From positions 992,001 to 1,056,000 of the forward strand of contig JBLDXI010000034.1 of NCBI GenBank assembly GCA_047495785.1: a stretch of 64,000 nt of DNA, written 5' to 3'. This stretch comes from Lepidodermella squamata (Eukaryota > Gastrotricha). Positions within the stretch are counted from its first letter, which is position 1, and each line of letters opens with the position of its first letter. This document shows positions 23,861 to 33,312 of the stretch, one piece after another. Both the position numbers and the translations under genes were made by a program. The notes under the pieces are model-generated. The model made no database searches. It was not told the DNA's origin and saw only the letters and a list, made by a program, of their open reading frames with translations.

Positions 23861-25453
23861 TTAGCAGATTTTTGACTGCGAATCGTTTCGTTTGAATTCC
23901 TTGAATTCAACTGGCGACTCGCGATCGGCAGCTCTTTTTCCGAAGCTCCACTCTCTGATATCCAGCACTCCAAGGCCGATAGCTGCTGCCAACGGAATAA
24001 CGCAAATCAAAGCATTCAAAAAGAAAACATAACCTCGAAACAAATTAGACTCGACATCCGTACCATCGCTTAGAGTTGCCCGGTAGATCGAGTTGAAAAA
24101 GACACTGCTAGCTAACATTGACAAGCTCTCGATGACGCCCATAACGGAAAATACCCGGCCATGGTCAGATTTCGGCGTTAACTTCGACACGCCAGATTGG
24201 AAGGCTATATTCGGGAATGAATCGAACATATTGACAACAGCGAACAGCCAAGGCACATATTTTGGGTAGAAAGAGCCGAAGCCCATAACGATCATGGCCG
24301 AAATTCGGCTAATGAAGCCGACAACAACAAGACTAGCGTCGGAAATCGATACAAATCTCTTGAAAATCGGGACAAGGCACAACAATGAAAATCCGAAAAT
24401 TGCGAAGTATACTGCGACGAAAATCGACATTTCGAAATCATCCATCGAAATTGGGTTATGGGTGAAATACGAGTAAATGACGCCGTGCAGTGGGTAATAA
24501 CCGGCACAAATCAATGATACCATATACGCAGCCATCATTGCCAATCGGTATTTATCCGCATCTGTTTGTATGAAGCAAGCCGTTTTAAACGAATCGAAGA
24601 TCGCATTGCAGGGGGAACACAGAAAACGGAACCAAGACCCGTTAGCTTCATGTTGGACCCTATTCCTTATCTCGGCAATAGTTCTCAGCTCTGGGACGAA
24701 GAAGACGGTGCAGAAGATCGCTAGAGAGTGGACACCAACTTGAACAGCGAAAGCTAACTCATATTGGCCATTTTGGAAAACTGTTGCGTTAAGAATTGCC
24801 CCGACCAGCAAGCCAAGGTATGAAGAGGCCGAGACGAAACTCAATCGAACAGTCCTAGTTTCCTCAGTTGTGATACTGCTGATATAGGAATAAGCGGCAG
24901 TCATTTGTGTTGCCCAAGCTCCGACCATACCCGGTAGAAACCCGACGAAACCAAGGTAGACAGGATTCACAGTTGAGTAGCCTTTTGTAAGGCCGTAGCA
25001 TAGAAAGGAAAGGGACCCTAGCAAACTGCCGAGATGACCAAGCGCCATAGGCCATCTATGCGAGAAACGATCACACCAAATGCCGAAAATCATCGCTACC
25101 ACTATAGATACAGGCCAAATCGATAGTGACAAAATGACGTTGAAAACTGCAAAGCTGGTTTGAACATCATTTTCCTCGTGAATTGATTGCGACAGTTTCA
25201 CAATATGAGTGCATAGATTCTCGTCATTGTACTTGTGAAGGCAGATTTGGCGATAGACGAATTGCTGACCGGCTGTTTCAGAGATTCCAATAGCGAAGAA
25301 GTAAAGGAAAATTGGAATTTCGACACTGATGAACGGCAACTTCTTAACAATTGGCTGTTGGTCATGTTTCCTGCTGATCTCGTCATCTAAATCGATAGTA
25401 GTAAGGCGCTCAGGCTCTTCGTCTGAATTAAACAAATGGTTGACTTTGGCCAT
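23861..25453 (-). CDS. SLC46-like MFS transporter C (intronless)
   Basis: One uninterrupted frame of 530 residues. After ~40 polar residues come EIPIFLYFFAIGISETAGQQ and VYRQICLHKY, the SLC46-type QQ.VYR..C signature. MFS motif A is GIWCDRFSHRWPM, and there are 12 hydrophobic segments in all, with a central loop near residue 270-300. SLC46 relatives are proton-coupled carriers of folate-like or heme-like solutes in plasma or lysosomal membranes; the substrate is unknown. The other two paralogues align over the full length, and copy B has an intron in the loop where this gene has none. The C-terminal tail is charged (KRAADRESPVEFKEFKRNDS). It is divergent from the Cys-loop gene at 25744, 290 bases away. 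Confidence 0.9.
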   Translation of the reverse strand: MAKVNHLFNSDEEPERLTTIDLDDEISRKHDQQPIVKKLPFISVEIPIFLYFFAIGISETAGQQFVYRQICLHKYNDENLCTHIVKLSQSIHEENDVQTSFAVFNVILSLSIWPVSIVVAMIFGIWCDRFSHRWPMALGHLGSLLGSLSFLCYGLTKGYSTVNPVYLGFVGFLPGMVGAWATQMTAAYSYISSITTEETRTVRLSFVSASSYLGLLVGAILNATVFQNGQYELAFAVQVGVHSLAIFCTVFFVPELRTIAEIRNRVQHEANGSWFRFLCSPCNAIFDSFKTACFIQTDADKYRLAMMAAYMVSLICAGYYPLHGVIYSYFTHNPISMDDFEMSIFVAVYFAIFGFSLLCLVPIFKRFVSISDASLVVVGFISRISAMIVMGFGSFYPKYVPWLFAVVNMFDSFPNIAFQSGVSKLTPKSDHGRVFSVMGVIESLSMLASSVFFNSIYRATLSDGTDVESNLFRGYVFFLNALICVIPLAAAIGLGVLDIREWSFGKRAADRESPVEFKEFKRNDSQSKIC

Positions 25454-25529
25454 TTTTCATATATTATAGGAATTATTTCTCAACTTCATAAGAATCATGT
25501 GAGATGGAAAGGCTTTGTGGGTTCAGCTG

Positions 25530-25690
25530 CGAACATTTTTCATGCTTTATTCTCAAAGTTATTCATCTATATTGCACTTTGTTTTGTATTAGTCCTATAG
25601 CATGAAAACTCCACTCGTTCTCGTCCAAACCAACAGAGACTAATAGCGATACCAGGCAAAGCCCAGGATTGAAGAACTTTGGCATTTAAA
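25530..25690 (-). pseudogene. 3' fragment of a fourth SLC46-like gene
   Basis: On the minus strand this stretch matches the last ~40 codons and the polyadenylation signal of gene D (27689-27850): coding remnants for FN.GLCLV.LLVS.GL, then EWSFHA, then the AATAAAGCATGAA end. A ~15-base gap and other indels break the frame and nothing upstream of the fragment remains. It sits in the short space between gene C and the Cys-loop gene and so forms part of their promoter region. Confidence 0.75.
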
Positions 25691-25743
25691 CAGACAGCTC
25701 GAAGACTTTCTGTAGTATTCTTCATTTCCGCAACTTTGAGCAA

Positions 25744-26922
25744 ATGAAGAAAGTAATTTGGGCCATCTTCGCTGTTTTTGCCCTTATCAAATATGCCTTG
25801 GCTGAACCAGCAAGCAACGACAGCATGTGGGATTTCGATCCGACTGCAACTATACTGAGCCACTGTAGAATCGGCTCGAATGTTAACACACCGGTTGAAC
25901 TCGAGAGAAAAGTTATTCCTATTACGATAGAGCTACAAGCAAAGCGTCTTATCGATATCGACGACGTCGCTGAGACATTTTCCGTTTCCGGGGCACTTCT
26001 TGTTAAATACAACTCGAAGTGCATTGCCGATTTGTACAAGAATGTATCGCGGAAAGGAAGCGACGTAGCTTGGCCGGTGGATATAACTCAACTGGCGAAG
26101 GAGGACCACTCGAAATACTGGTTCCCAGATTTGCTACACGAAAATGCAGTCGAAAGCCCTGGGATGATCGACGGATTTCATCGGTATATCCGTATATCGC
26201 TCACCTCGGGCTCGGTTTCGTTCGTTCTGTCAGGAAAATTTACGTCCTACTGCGACTTGGACGTTACCTATTTTCCTTACGACATGCAAACGTGCAAGAT
26301 AGATTTTTATCTGGCTCAATCCAACTTGTATTCTACAATCTCCAATGCATCCTTCGTTGATGACCAGGCTGCATTTATGAAGAAGAATTCAGGCTGGTAT
26401 CACGATAACTCAAAACGTCCGCCCTTGTTTAAAACAGTCAAAGCAAGTAATAACTCAGCGACGTTCAGTATCGCTAGTTTCAGCTTCGAATTCAGGCGAA
26501 AACCGGACTATTTCTTAACAACCCTATTCGCGCCGAGTTTAATTCTCAGTTCGCTGGTTCTGGCGTCGTTTTTCATCCCAGCCGATGCTTCGGATCGCCC
26601 GGCTCTAGCCTGCACTGTTATGCTGGCTATTTTCGTTCTTCAAGACAGCATCCAGGCGAATTTGCCCAAAACTCCCCACCCGACGGTTGCTGGAATTTAC
26701 AGCTTGTCACAAGTATGCGTCGCAACCTTTTGCGTGATATACGAAGCGATCATGTGCGGATTCCTCAACATGTTCCCAGAAATCAGCGGGGCAAAAATCA
26801 AGATTTTCGGTAGAAAAATGGCTCGTTACCTGATTTTTGATGTCTTTATGTTTCTAGTAGCATGCCTCCTGTATTTATCTTCAACTGTTGTCGCTTATGC
26901 TAAAATAACCTCGGCCTCATGA
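25744..26922 (+). CDS. Cys-loop ligand-gated ion channel subunit (intronless)
   Basis: One exon, 392 residues. A signal peptide (MKKVIWAIFAVFALIKYALA) is followed by a ~215-residue ligand-binding domain with the hallmark Cys-loop CDLDVTYFPYDMQTC (13 residues between cysteines, about residue 168-182). M1 is at ~255-278, M2 at ~282-304 (DRPALACTVMLAIFVLQDS), M3 at ~315-338 and M4 at ~362-385. The M3-M4 loop is only ~25 residues, far shorter than in most animal subunits. The residues around M2 do not clearly match the usual cation (GEK) or anion (PAR) pattern, so ion and ligand are left open. Such subunits assemble as pentamers in the plasma membrane. No disruption seen. Confidence 0.9.
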   Translation: MKKVIWAIFAVFALIKYALAEPASNDSMWDFDPTATILSHCRIGSNVNTPVELERKVIPITIELQAKRLIDIDDVAETFSVSGALLVKYNSKCIADLYKNVSRKGSDVAWPVDITQLAKEDHSKYWFPDLLHENAVESPGMIDGFHRYIRISLTSGSVSFVLSGKFTSYCDLDVTYFPYDMQTCKIDFYLAQSNLYSTISNASFVDDQAAFMKKNSGWYHDNSKRPPLFKTVKASNNSATFSIASFSFEFRRKPDYFLTTLFAPSLILSSLVLASFFIPADASDRPALACTVMLAIFVLQDSIQANLPKTPHPTVAGIYSLSQVCVATFCVIYEAIMCGFLNMFPEISGAKIKIFGRKMARYLIFDVFMFLVACLLYLSSTVVAYAKITSAS

Positions 26923-27284
26923 AATAATTATTCTTTTCAGGACCGAATGCGTGTGTGATGATCTGCCGGTGATGAACCCGAAGCTGTAACATCTATTTTT
27001 GTGTCCAGCCCACTCTTCTATGAATATTGCCTGCAGCCAAGCCTTTCTTGGTATTATTTTCACAGTGGAAGTGTAAACATTTGATGGAATGTTAGGTTTA
27101 AAGTCATTATGCTGAAAATATGCTAGAGAATAAAAGTAAAGCACACAGTTCAGAGCCTGCTCAAAGCCCGATCAAAACCACGCCATAAATACAACAAAAA
27201 TACGAGACTGGACACGCAACGTCCAGGGATACTCTGAACCCGAGAGTAAATCCGAAACCTGCGACCGGCGACCCCTAGTTTAAG

Positions 27285-27608
27285 AAGCCACTAGCGAATG
27301 AAGTAGGATCCTCGAGGCAGGGCGCGAAGTACGGGGGGAAATGAGGGGTGTCGCACCCCCAGTTTGGCTGGTCAATGTGGAAAAAACCATAAAAAGCCAC
27401 AAGGCGACCCTTTGGTCATACAATTGGGGCCCGAACATGACCCCTAGTTCCAGGATCCTACTTCGCGCACTGCCTCGATGTGGGGAGGGAGGCACCTTTG
27501 AGCAATTCGAGCTCTGAATTTTTTCGAATTTCTGCGTGCTTTCTCGAGGTGGGGTGTAGGGTTCCTCTGCTCCCCCTCCGTCTCCCACCCGCACTTCGCA
27601 AACTGCCC
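27285..27608. mobile_element. outer hAT-like MITE interrupted by an inner copy
   Basis: The left end (GCGAATGAAGTAGGATCCTC) and right end (reverse complement CAGTTTGCGAAGTGCGGG) are degenerate family termini. The inner element at 27318-27472 splits it and has made an 8-base duplication of the outer element's own sequence. Confidence 0.6.
27318..27472. mobile_element. inner hAT-like MITE, copy b
   Basis: Terminal repeats CAGGGCGCGAAGTA and, inverted, CAGTGCGCGAAGTAGGATCC. Flanking 8-mers CCTCGAGG (27310-27317) and CCTCGATG (27473-27480) differ at one base and fit an 8-bp hAT target duplication. No coding capacity. Confidence 0.7.
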
Positions 27609-27688
27609 TATGCTAAACAAAAATGCTCAACTCATCTAGTAGTAAAAGAGATGGTGAGGCAGTATGTCGATTCAGCTGCGAAAAATGT

Positions 27689-29217
27689 TCATGCTTTATT
27701 TTCAATGTTTTTCATTTCTAATGCATTTGGTTTTGTATTAGTTTGTATTGTATTAGTCCTAGCATGGAAACTCCACTCACGAATATTCCGCCTGCCCAAA
27801 CCAATTGAGACCAACAACGGTACAAGGCAAAGCCCAGCATTGAAGAAGAAGACGTAGCCTCGGTAGAAGCCGGCCAGATCATCAGACGCCCCAGTTGAAT
27901 TATCGACCAGAGATCGATAGACCGCATTGAACCCCACACTCCCACTTAGCAGAGCGATATTCTCGAAAACCCCGATTACTGAGAAAATTCTGCCTAAATC
28001 AGCCTTTGGAGTTAGCTTAGACATTCCAGACCTGAAGCCAAGTGCTGCGAATGCGTTGAACATATTAATGATAGGGAACACCCAAGGTACGGAGTCAGGG
28101 TAGTAACTTCCAAACCCAATGAAAATCATAGCCGAAATTCGACTGACATACCGATCACCACCAGCCCAGCGTCAGATACCGGCAACAATTTCGGGACTAA
28201 GTTCGACCGGAATAGTCGAAGTAGCACTATCATTGCTAAGCCAAGAGTTGCAAAGTAAGTTGTTATGTAGATTGAGTACTGAAAGTCGTTCAGAGCGATA
28301 GGCCGATGGGTGAAAAATGCGTAGATAACACCCTGCATTGGATAGACCCCGTTGAAACAAGCTACTAACATGAACGTGACCAGCATTATTAATCGATATC
28401 GCTCGTCTTGAGTTGCGATACTGAAAGCTGTCTTGAAAGACTGGAAAATCGCTGTATGGGGAGAGCAGAGGTATTTGAGCAACGATCCTTTGGCTTGGGA
28501 CCGAACTTCCTTAAACGTTTTCAGCTCTGGTACGAAAACGAAGATCGTGACGATTGCATAGGCGTTGATTCCGATTTGAGCACAGAAGGCTAGCATGTAT
28601 TTCCCTTCGCTAAAGACGAAAGCGCTGAGAAGGGCTCCGATAAATTGACCGACTACGATGGAACCTTGGACCAAACTCAATCGAACAGTCCGGTTTTGCT
28701 CGGTAGTGATGCTGCTGATGTAGGAAGATGGCGCCATGATTGCCGCGGCCGAAGCCCCGCCCAATCCCGGTAAAAACCCGGATAACCCCAGGTAGATCGG
28801 GTTGATTTTGCGATAACCATCCACAGCCCCGTAAATTAGGTAGAAAATCGTGCCTAAAATGCTTCCGAGATGAGTTAGAACCAACGGCCATCTGTGCGAG
28901 AATCGATCGCACCAAATTCCAAGAATAATTGCGACAACCATAGCTAAAGGCCAAGTTGATAGGGAATAGACCATACTGAAAGTCGCATAATCGACCTGAA
29001 CTTCATTTTCTTGCTCGATAAGCTGCGGCGATGAGCTGATTTGTGCGCAAATTGCTGGGTCATTGAATTTGTATAGGCAAATTTGGTTGTAGACAAATTG
29101 CTGCTCGGCAGGTACCAAAATTCCGATAGCGACAAAGTAGAGAAGCAAAGGTATTTCGATGCTCAAAAATCCTGGTTTTGGCTTTGAATCTCCGGCCATT
29201 GAACTAAAAACAACCAT
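27689..29217 (-). pseudogene. SLC46-like MFS transporter D with a one-base frameshift
   Basis: Minus-strand frame 29217-28126 encodes the N-terminal ~355 residues (EIPLLLYFVAIGILVPAEQQ, VYNQICLYKF, motif A GIWCDRFSHRWPL). The frame then shifts, and the C-terminal third continues in another frame to a stop at 27689. Aligning with gene C shows where: C reads VVGFISRISAM, while D reads VIGM then needs one extra base before SRISAM (28143-28149). No GT-AG intron fits, so this is either a young pseudogene or a base-calling error. The rest is intact, which favours a recent event. An AATAAA lies inside the last codons (27700-27695), implying a 3' UTR of only 10-20 bases. TGATAAGATAAC lies ~45 bases upstream of the start. 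Confidence 0.8.
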
Positions 29218-29296
29218 CGCCTAGTAAAATCTGACTTTATCAAACATTGGACAGTTGTTATCTTATCACGAAAGTCTACCGTCTCATTTTTTATTC

Positions 29297-30625
29297 TCAT
29301 TTTTGCAAAGCCTGATTACCGCTTTCAAAGTCGAAAAATACGAAAGCTGTAGCAAGCAAGGCAGTTCCAACAAGATCACCGATTGAGGTAAGATAAGGAA
29401 TAGCGCAGTTATCTGGATCGTAGCCACGTGACCAAAGATAGCGAACCAATTTATGGCATAAGAACAGCAAAAACGTAGTTTGAAGCAGGGCTACACTCAA
29501 ATACGCTGTCTCGAATTGAAGAGGCAGAGAGGCGTTTTCAATCGCGAAATAATCGATGAGTGTAGCGAAAATTAGATGGCCAGGGAGGACAATCAGCAGC
29601 AAGATTCGAGTCGTTACACTTTCTTCGTCATTTGAGAAGAAAATTTCGCGCAGTGAAACTGAGTTAACCTTCGACCCAGGCTCCATGCAGTGGAATTGGG
29701 TTGATAACCGACTCGCTAGCACTGCGACTAAGTTACCCCCAGCGCCGTTAATCACCGGTTGAAAGGCTGCGATTTCGTCGAATTTCCCAACTGTCGCTCT
29801 CAGGACTAGACCTCCCATACTCGAAATTGTTAAGGCACTCAAAACTGGCACGGCCCCTTCGTATAGTGCCGCTTTAGTATACTCACATCGACTGGTTATG
29901 ATGAAGCAAATCGGCGGGACAATTATGACCACTAGCAAAACTATCAAGCCATTGAGCCAGTAGTAACCATTCTCAACAGGAACATAGGCATAGGAAGAGA
30001 CGAAGATTAGGATTATTAAGGTGGCTAAATCGACTAAAGAAGCCGCGATTGGGGTGGCAACGTTATCAGGGTTGATATTGAACTTCCTGCAGAACAGAAT
30101 GACCGAAATTGTTAGAGAGCCTAGAATCAAGCTAGCGAGACCAGCTGTAATAGTTGAGGTAGCACATAGGAACAAAGTGTGCTCCACTTCAAATAGTCCG
30201 TCATTTATGTAATTTGCGGTTATAGCGAAGCCAGATGCGATTAGGCCGACTATGATTGCTTGGAATTGAATTAGGGCTAGGTTGCTTTCTATCAGTAGAT
30301 TTCGCAACTTCCGATCGTCCAATGAGCCTTTGTTAGCCTGGGTTGATAGCCGAGAGGCTAAGGTCATCTCTAGATTGCCTTTAAGGCCCATCAAAGCCGG
30401 GACTAGGATGAACGTCTCTGGTACGCGTTTGAAGATGTACCAGTCTTGAGCGTAGTCTAGGACGATACCGGCGCTAACCATTCCGAAACCAGCGATGAGG
30501 AATGGGAAGAAGAGCTGCGAGACCTTGTGAAGGTAGCTCTCTTCGACAGTCCTGACAGAGAGACTACGGGATCTAAGCACATCTTCAGAATGATCTTCGA
30601 ACCGTTCAGCTACAACTCTTCTCAT
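29297..30625 (-). CDS. slc41: SLC41/MgtE-type magnesium transporter (intronless)
   Basis: One exon, 442 residues. Two homologous halves each carry the SLC41 pore signature: VPALMGLKGNLEMTLASRLS (~residue 76-95) and PVINGAGGNLVAVLASRLST (~residue 285-304). About five hydrophobic helices surround each. SLC41 proteins move Mg2+ across plasma or mitochondrial membranes, often exchanging for Na+. The N-terminal cytosolic part is ~45 residues, shorter than in vertebrate members, and the bacterial CBS domains are absent as expected for animals. The ATG at 30625 is followed by a basic start (MRRVVAERF). Its 5' end faces the class C receptor gene 317 bases away, so the two may share a promoter. Confidence 0.92.
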   Translation of the reverse strand: MRRVVAERFEDHSEDVLRSRSLSVRTVEESYLHKVSQLFFPFLIAGFGMVSAGIVLDYAQDWYIFKRVPETFILVPALMGLKGNLEMTLASRLSTQANKGSLDDRKLRNLLIESNLALIQFQAIIVGLIASGFAITANYINDGLFEVEHTLFLCATSTITAGLASLILGSLTISVILFCRKFNINPDNVATPIAASLVDLATLIILIFVSSYAYVPVENGYYWLNGLIVLLVVIIVPPICFIITSRCEYTKAALYEGAVPVLSALTISSMGGLVLRATVGKFDEIAAFQPVINGAGGNLVAVLASRLSTQFHCMEPGSKVNSVSLREIFFSNDEESVTTRILLLIVLPGHLIFATLIDYFAIENASLPLQFETAYLSVALLQTTFLLFLCHKLVRYLWSRGYDPDNCAIPYLTSIGDLVGTALLATAFVFFDFESGNQALQK

Positions 30626-30942
30626 TTTAAGGTAGAATCTTGTCTAAGTGTCTGTTGCAATCAAATTTACAACCACCTTCCAGACTTGATAAGATAACGC
30701 GACTACGGCATTGATATGGCGCAGACTCTGTTAACAGGTCAAAACAGATTTTATGTACAAAAAAAATAAAAAAAAATCGATAACCGGGGTAAAAAATTGT
30801 GTTTTTCAGAAATGTGTCACTCTGACCTCCACACGTGACGCATTAATCTGAAATTCGAGCATAATTGGACACCTAGAAAGTTCCTGTTGAAAATGCATTC
30901 GAGAGTGTCATATCAACATCAGAACAATAATTCAACCGGCAA
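30626..30942. promoter_or_regulatory. bidirectional promoter of SLC41 and class C receptor
   Basis: A 317-base space between divergent starts. It contains TGATAAGATAAC at about 30688-30699, two overlapping GATA-type sites. The identical 12-mer occurs on the minus strand just upstream of SLC46-like gene D (29269-29258). A further ATCGATAAC lies near 30777. Confidence 0.5.
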
Positions 30943-33312
30943 ATGCACCACCTTTTTGTGCTAGCTTTTGCGGTTAGCGCTATCGATGCATTGAAGCCTT
31001 ATATCATATCCCAACTTATTGTTGCACCTTCGGCTATTCAAGTATGCCCAGGAGCTTTCCAACTCGCTATAGACCTAGTCAATAATCGAAGCGATATTCT
31101 TCCAGACTATCACTTGCAATCAGATTTAAGAGATGAGGAAGCTTTCTACATCGGCTACGCTCCTACTCGGGAACTGATAAAATTCCATCAAAAGTTCGAA
31201 AATGGCCAAGCCGGTGATGTTACGAGATCCCCCTTAATGTTAGGGCCTTTGATCTCTGTAGGATGCCAACCTGTCGGGAGGTTGCTTCATCACTTCGAAA
31301 CTGTAGCGATTTCGCCGCTTTGCAGCTCTCCTACCTTAGCAATCCACTCGATTAACCCAAACTTATACCTGGCCCAATCAACTGGAAGAATCGCTGCAAT
31401 GTCCCTAGTTCATTTCCTTAAACAAATCGGCAATTGGTCTCGCATTGGAATCGTAACAAACGCTGGAAGTCCTAATGACTATCTAACAGCTGCTTTCATC
31501 CAACAATTTGCAATTCTGAGTAACATCTCAGTGCCATACTTTGATATTGCGCTTGATATTCAAGACGAAATGATTCATCGACTGAAATCAGCCGATCTCC
31601 GAATCATCATACCATACATGACCTTCGATTATCTGCTTTTCAAATTTTTGTGCCGAGCTTACCGGCTTGGGATGACTGGCCCGAAATATTTGTTTATCCT
31701 AACTCATTTTCTCGCCGCGAATCCTTATAGTATCACGGTGAACCCTCAGGAGGACACTTGTACAAATGAAATTCTGGCAGCTCAGTTCAAAATCAGCATT
31801 TTCGCCGGACAATCTCTAGCGGTTATGGATAAGAGTCGGAAATCTGAACTCAGATATAATTCCTTTGATATTGACCGGTTAATCCTGCCGTATCTTGTTA
31901 ATAAGACTTACGATATCACGAGTTCGGACTATATGATAGCTTACATGTGCTTCGACACTGCTTTACAAGGAATTTACGCCCTGGAGAAGACTGATGCGAG
32001 ACTTAGGAAGGACTTCAATTTGACCCTACGCAACATTTCGACCCATCCTCACCTCGTTATGAGGGTTATGAATGAGTCGTTACGTAACATCAACATTTCA
32101 GGCCTTCATAACCAGATGAAGTATGACGAAAGGGGTGTGATAGACAGCGATAACTTCCTATACTCTAGATGGACTTCTGACGGCTACAAGAACTTGTATT
32201 ACTCGGATCGAGTGTTTCCTAGTCTCTTCTTCAGATACGGCAGTTTCAGAATTTCAGCTTTTGAAGGGAAGAATTTCGATTGGGAACCTTGGTCCAACAA
32301 TGGGAAACCTCCGAGAGATCGAGGGAAATACGTCCGCTTATTCGCAGACGTTCCAAGGGGTGTCTTTGTACTTGTGACATCGTTTTCTTCAATTTCAACG
32401 GTGGCCCAAGTGTTATTCGCAGCCCTGATCATGAGGAAGCAAAGAGGCTTTCCTGCTTGGCTTAAAATAGCAGGAATTATCGCGTGCTGGGCGCTTAATG
32501 CCGCGTCTATACTTTTCGCCCTGCCGTCAAGCTCCATTTCCCCATTTGCAATTGGAACCCTAAGGATTGTATTTCTCGTCCTCCCGTTGTCGGCACTAAA
32601 CGCGTTAATATCCTTCCCATCAATCACTCTATCATTTGAAGCAAAATCTCTTGCGAGGTTAGAAATGAAGTTGAGATTGGACACAGCACGAAGCCGGTTG
32701 AAATTGACCGAAAATCGATCAACGTCCAAACCTGTTCTGAAACGGAAGAAAAGTGCCTCGAAGGTGCGATTCAACCCCTTCCGCTCAAGCGACGGCGAGT
32801 TGATGCAAGTCGAGCTGGAATCAAGTTGTGCAACACTGATTTCCGCAGTCACTTTCATTGCACTGAACTCGGGCGTAGTTTTCGCTTGGATTTTCGGCGA
32901 TAATTTCAATTGCGTTGCAGAGGATATCTATAAAGGGAAGTTCTACGACAGAGCTTCTGATACGTTCTTCGATAAATTTGTCATGACATGCGACTCCGAG
33001 AGCAGCCAATACTTCATCGGGGCAATAATTGCTGTTCAAATCGGTCTGATGTTGTACGCGCTTTTCCAGGGGATTCAGCTGAAATTGACGTTAAAAGATT
33101 CGAAATTTTCGTGTCGCGATATATTTTATATACTGTTGAATAACGTGAACGCGTTAACGCTTGTGATTGGGACGGTTATCATTGCATTTTCGGTAAATGA
33201 TCAAACTGGAAGGCAGGTGGTGATTTCGTTTTGTTGTCTCATCTTCTCGGCATCTTCGAGCGTAATCTGGACATTGTCAGGAGTAAAAGTGGCTTCAACT
33301 CCAGATCTTTGA
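30943..33312 (+). CDS. GABA-B-like class C GPCR (intronless)
   Basis: One exon, 789 residues. A short signal peptide (MHHLFVLAFAVSAIDA) leads into a ~450-residue periplasmic-binding-protein-like (Venus flytrap) domain, with GPLISVGCQPVGRLL resembling the GC-S ligand-pocket region of GABA-B receptors. Seven hydrophobic helices follow at ~471-495, 508-530, 534-558, 628-648, 678-698, 720-745 and 754-775, with a basic second intracellular loop (KLTENRSTSKPVLKRKKSAS). There is no cysteine-rich domain between flytrap and helices, as in GABA-B but unlike mGluR. Many Asn-X-Ser/Thr sites lie in the ectodomain. The C-tail is almost absent (VKVASTPDL), so the coiled coil used by GABA-B subunits to dimerise is missing. 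The final codons recur at 37450 in a duplicated block. Confidence 0.85.
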   Translation: MHHLFVLAFAVSAIDALKPYIISQLIVAPSAIQVCPGAFQLAIDLVNNRSDILPDYHLQSDLRDEEAFYIGYAPTRELIKFHQKFENGQAGDVTRSPLMLGPLISVGCQPVGRLLHHFETVAISPLCSSPTLAIHSINPNLYLAQSTGRIAAMSLVHFLKQIGNWSRIGIVTNAGSPNDYLTAAFIQQFAILSNISVPYFDIALDIQDEMIHRLKSADLRIIIPYMTFDYLLFKFLCRAYRLGMTGPKYLFILTHFLAANPYSITVNPQEDTCTNEILAAQFKISIFAGQSLAVMDKSRKSELRYNSFDIDRLILPYLVNKTYDITSSDYMIAYMCFDTALQGIYALEKTDARLRKDFNLTLRNISTHPHLVMRVMNESLRNINISGLHNQMKYDERGVIDSDNFLYSRWTSDGYKNLYYSDRVFPSLFFRYGSFRISAFEGKNFDWEPWSNNGKPPRDRGKYVRLFADVPRGVFVLVTSFSSISTVAQVLFAALIMRKQRGFPAWLKIAGIIACWALNAASILFALPSSSISPFAIGTLRIVFLVLPLSALNALISFPSITLSFEAKSLARLEMKLRLDTARSRLKLTENRSTSKPVLKRKKSASKVRFNPFRSSDGELMQVELESSCATLISAVTFIALNSGVVFAWIFGDNFNCVAEDIYKGKFYDRASDTFFDKFVMTCDSESSQYFIGAIIAVQIGLMLYALFQGIQLKLTLKDSKFSCRDIFYILLNNVNALTLVIGTVIIAFSVNDQTGRQVVISFCCLIFSASSSVIWTLSGVKVASTPDL

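Larger units (their letters stand above)
26923..27688. other. intergenic with nested MITEs
   Basis: Between the Cys-loop gene and the 3' end of SLC46-like gene D. Most of it is the nested hAT-like pair at 27285-27608; no gene is seen. Confidence 0.5.

Noticed and set aside
32199-32909. 236-residue frame antisense to the class C receptor
   Set aside because: A shadow of the receptor's codon pattern; low complexity of composition and no domain.
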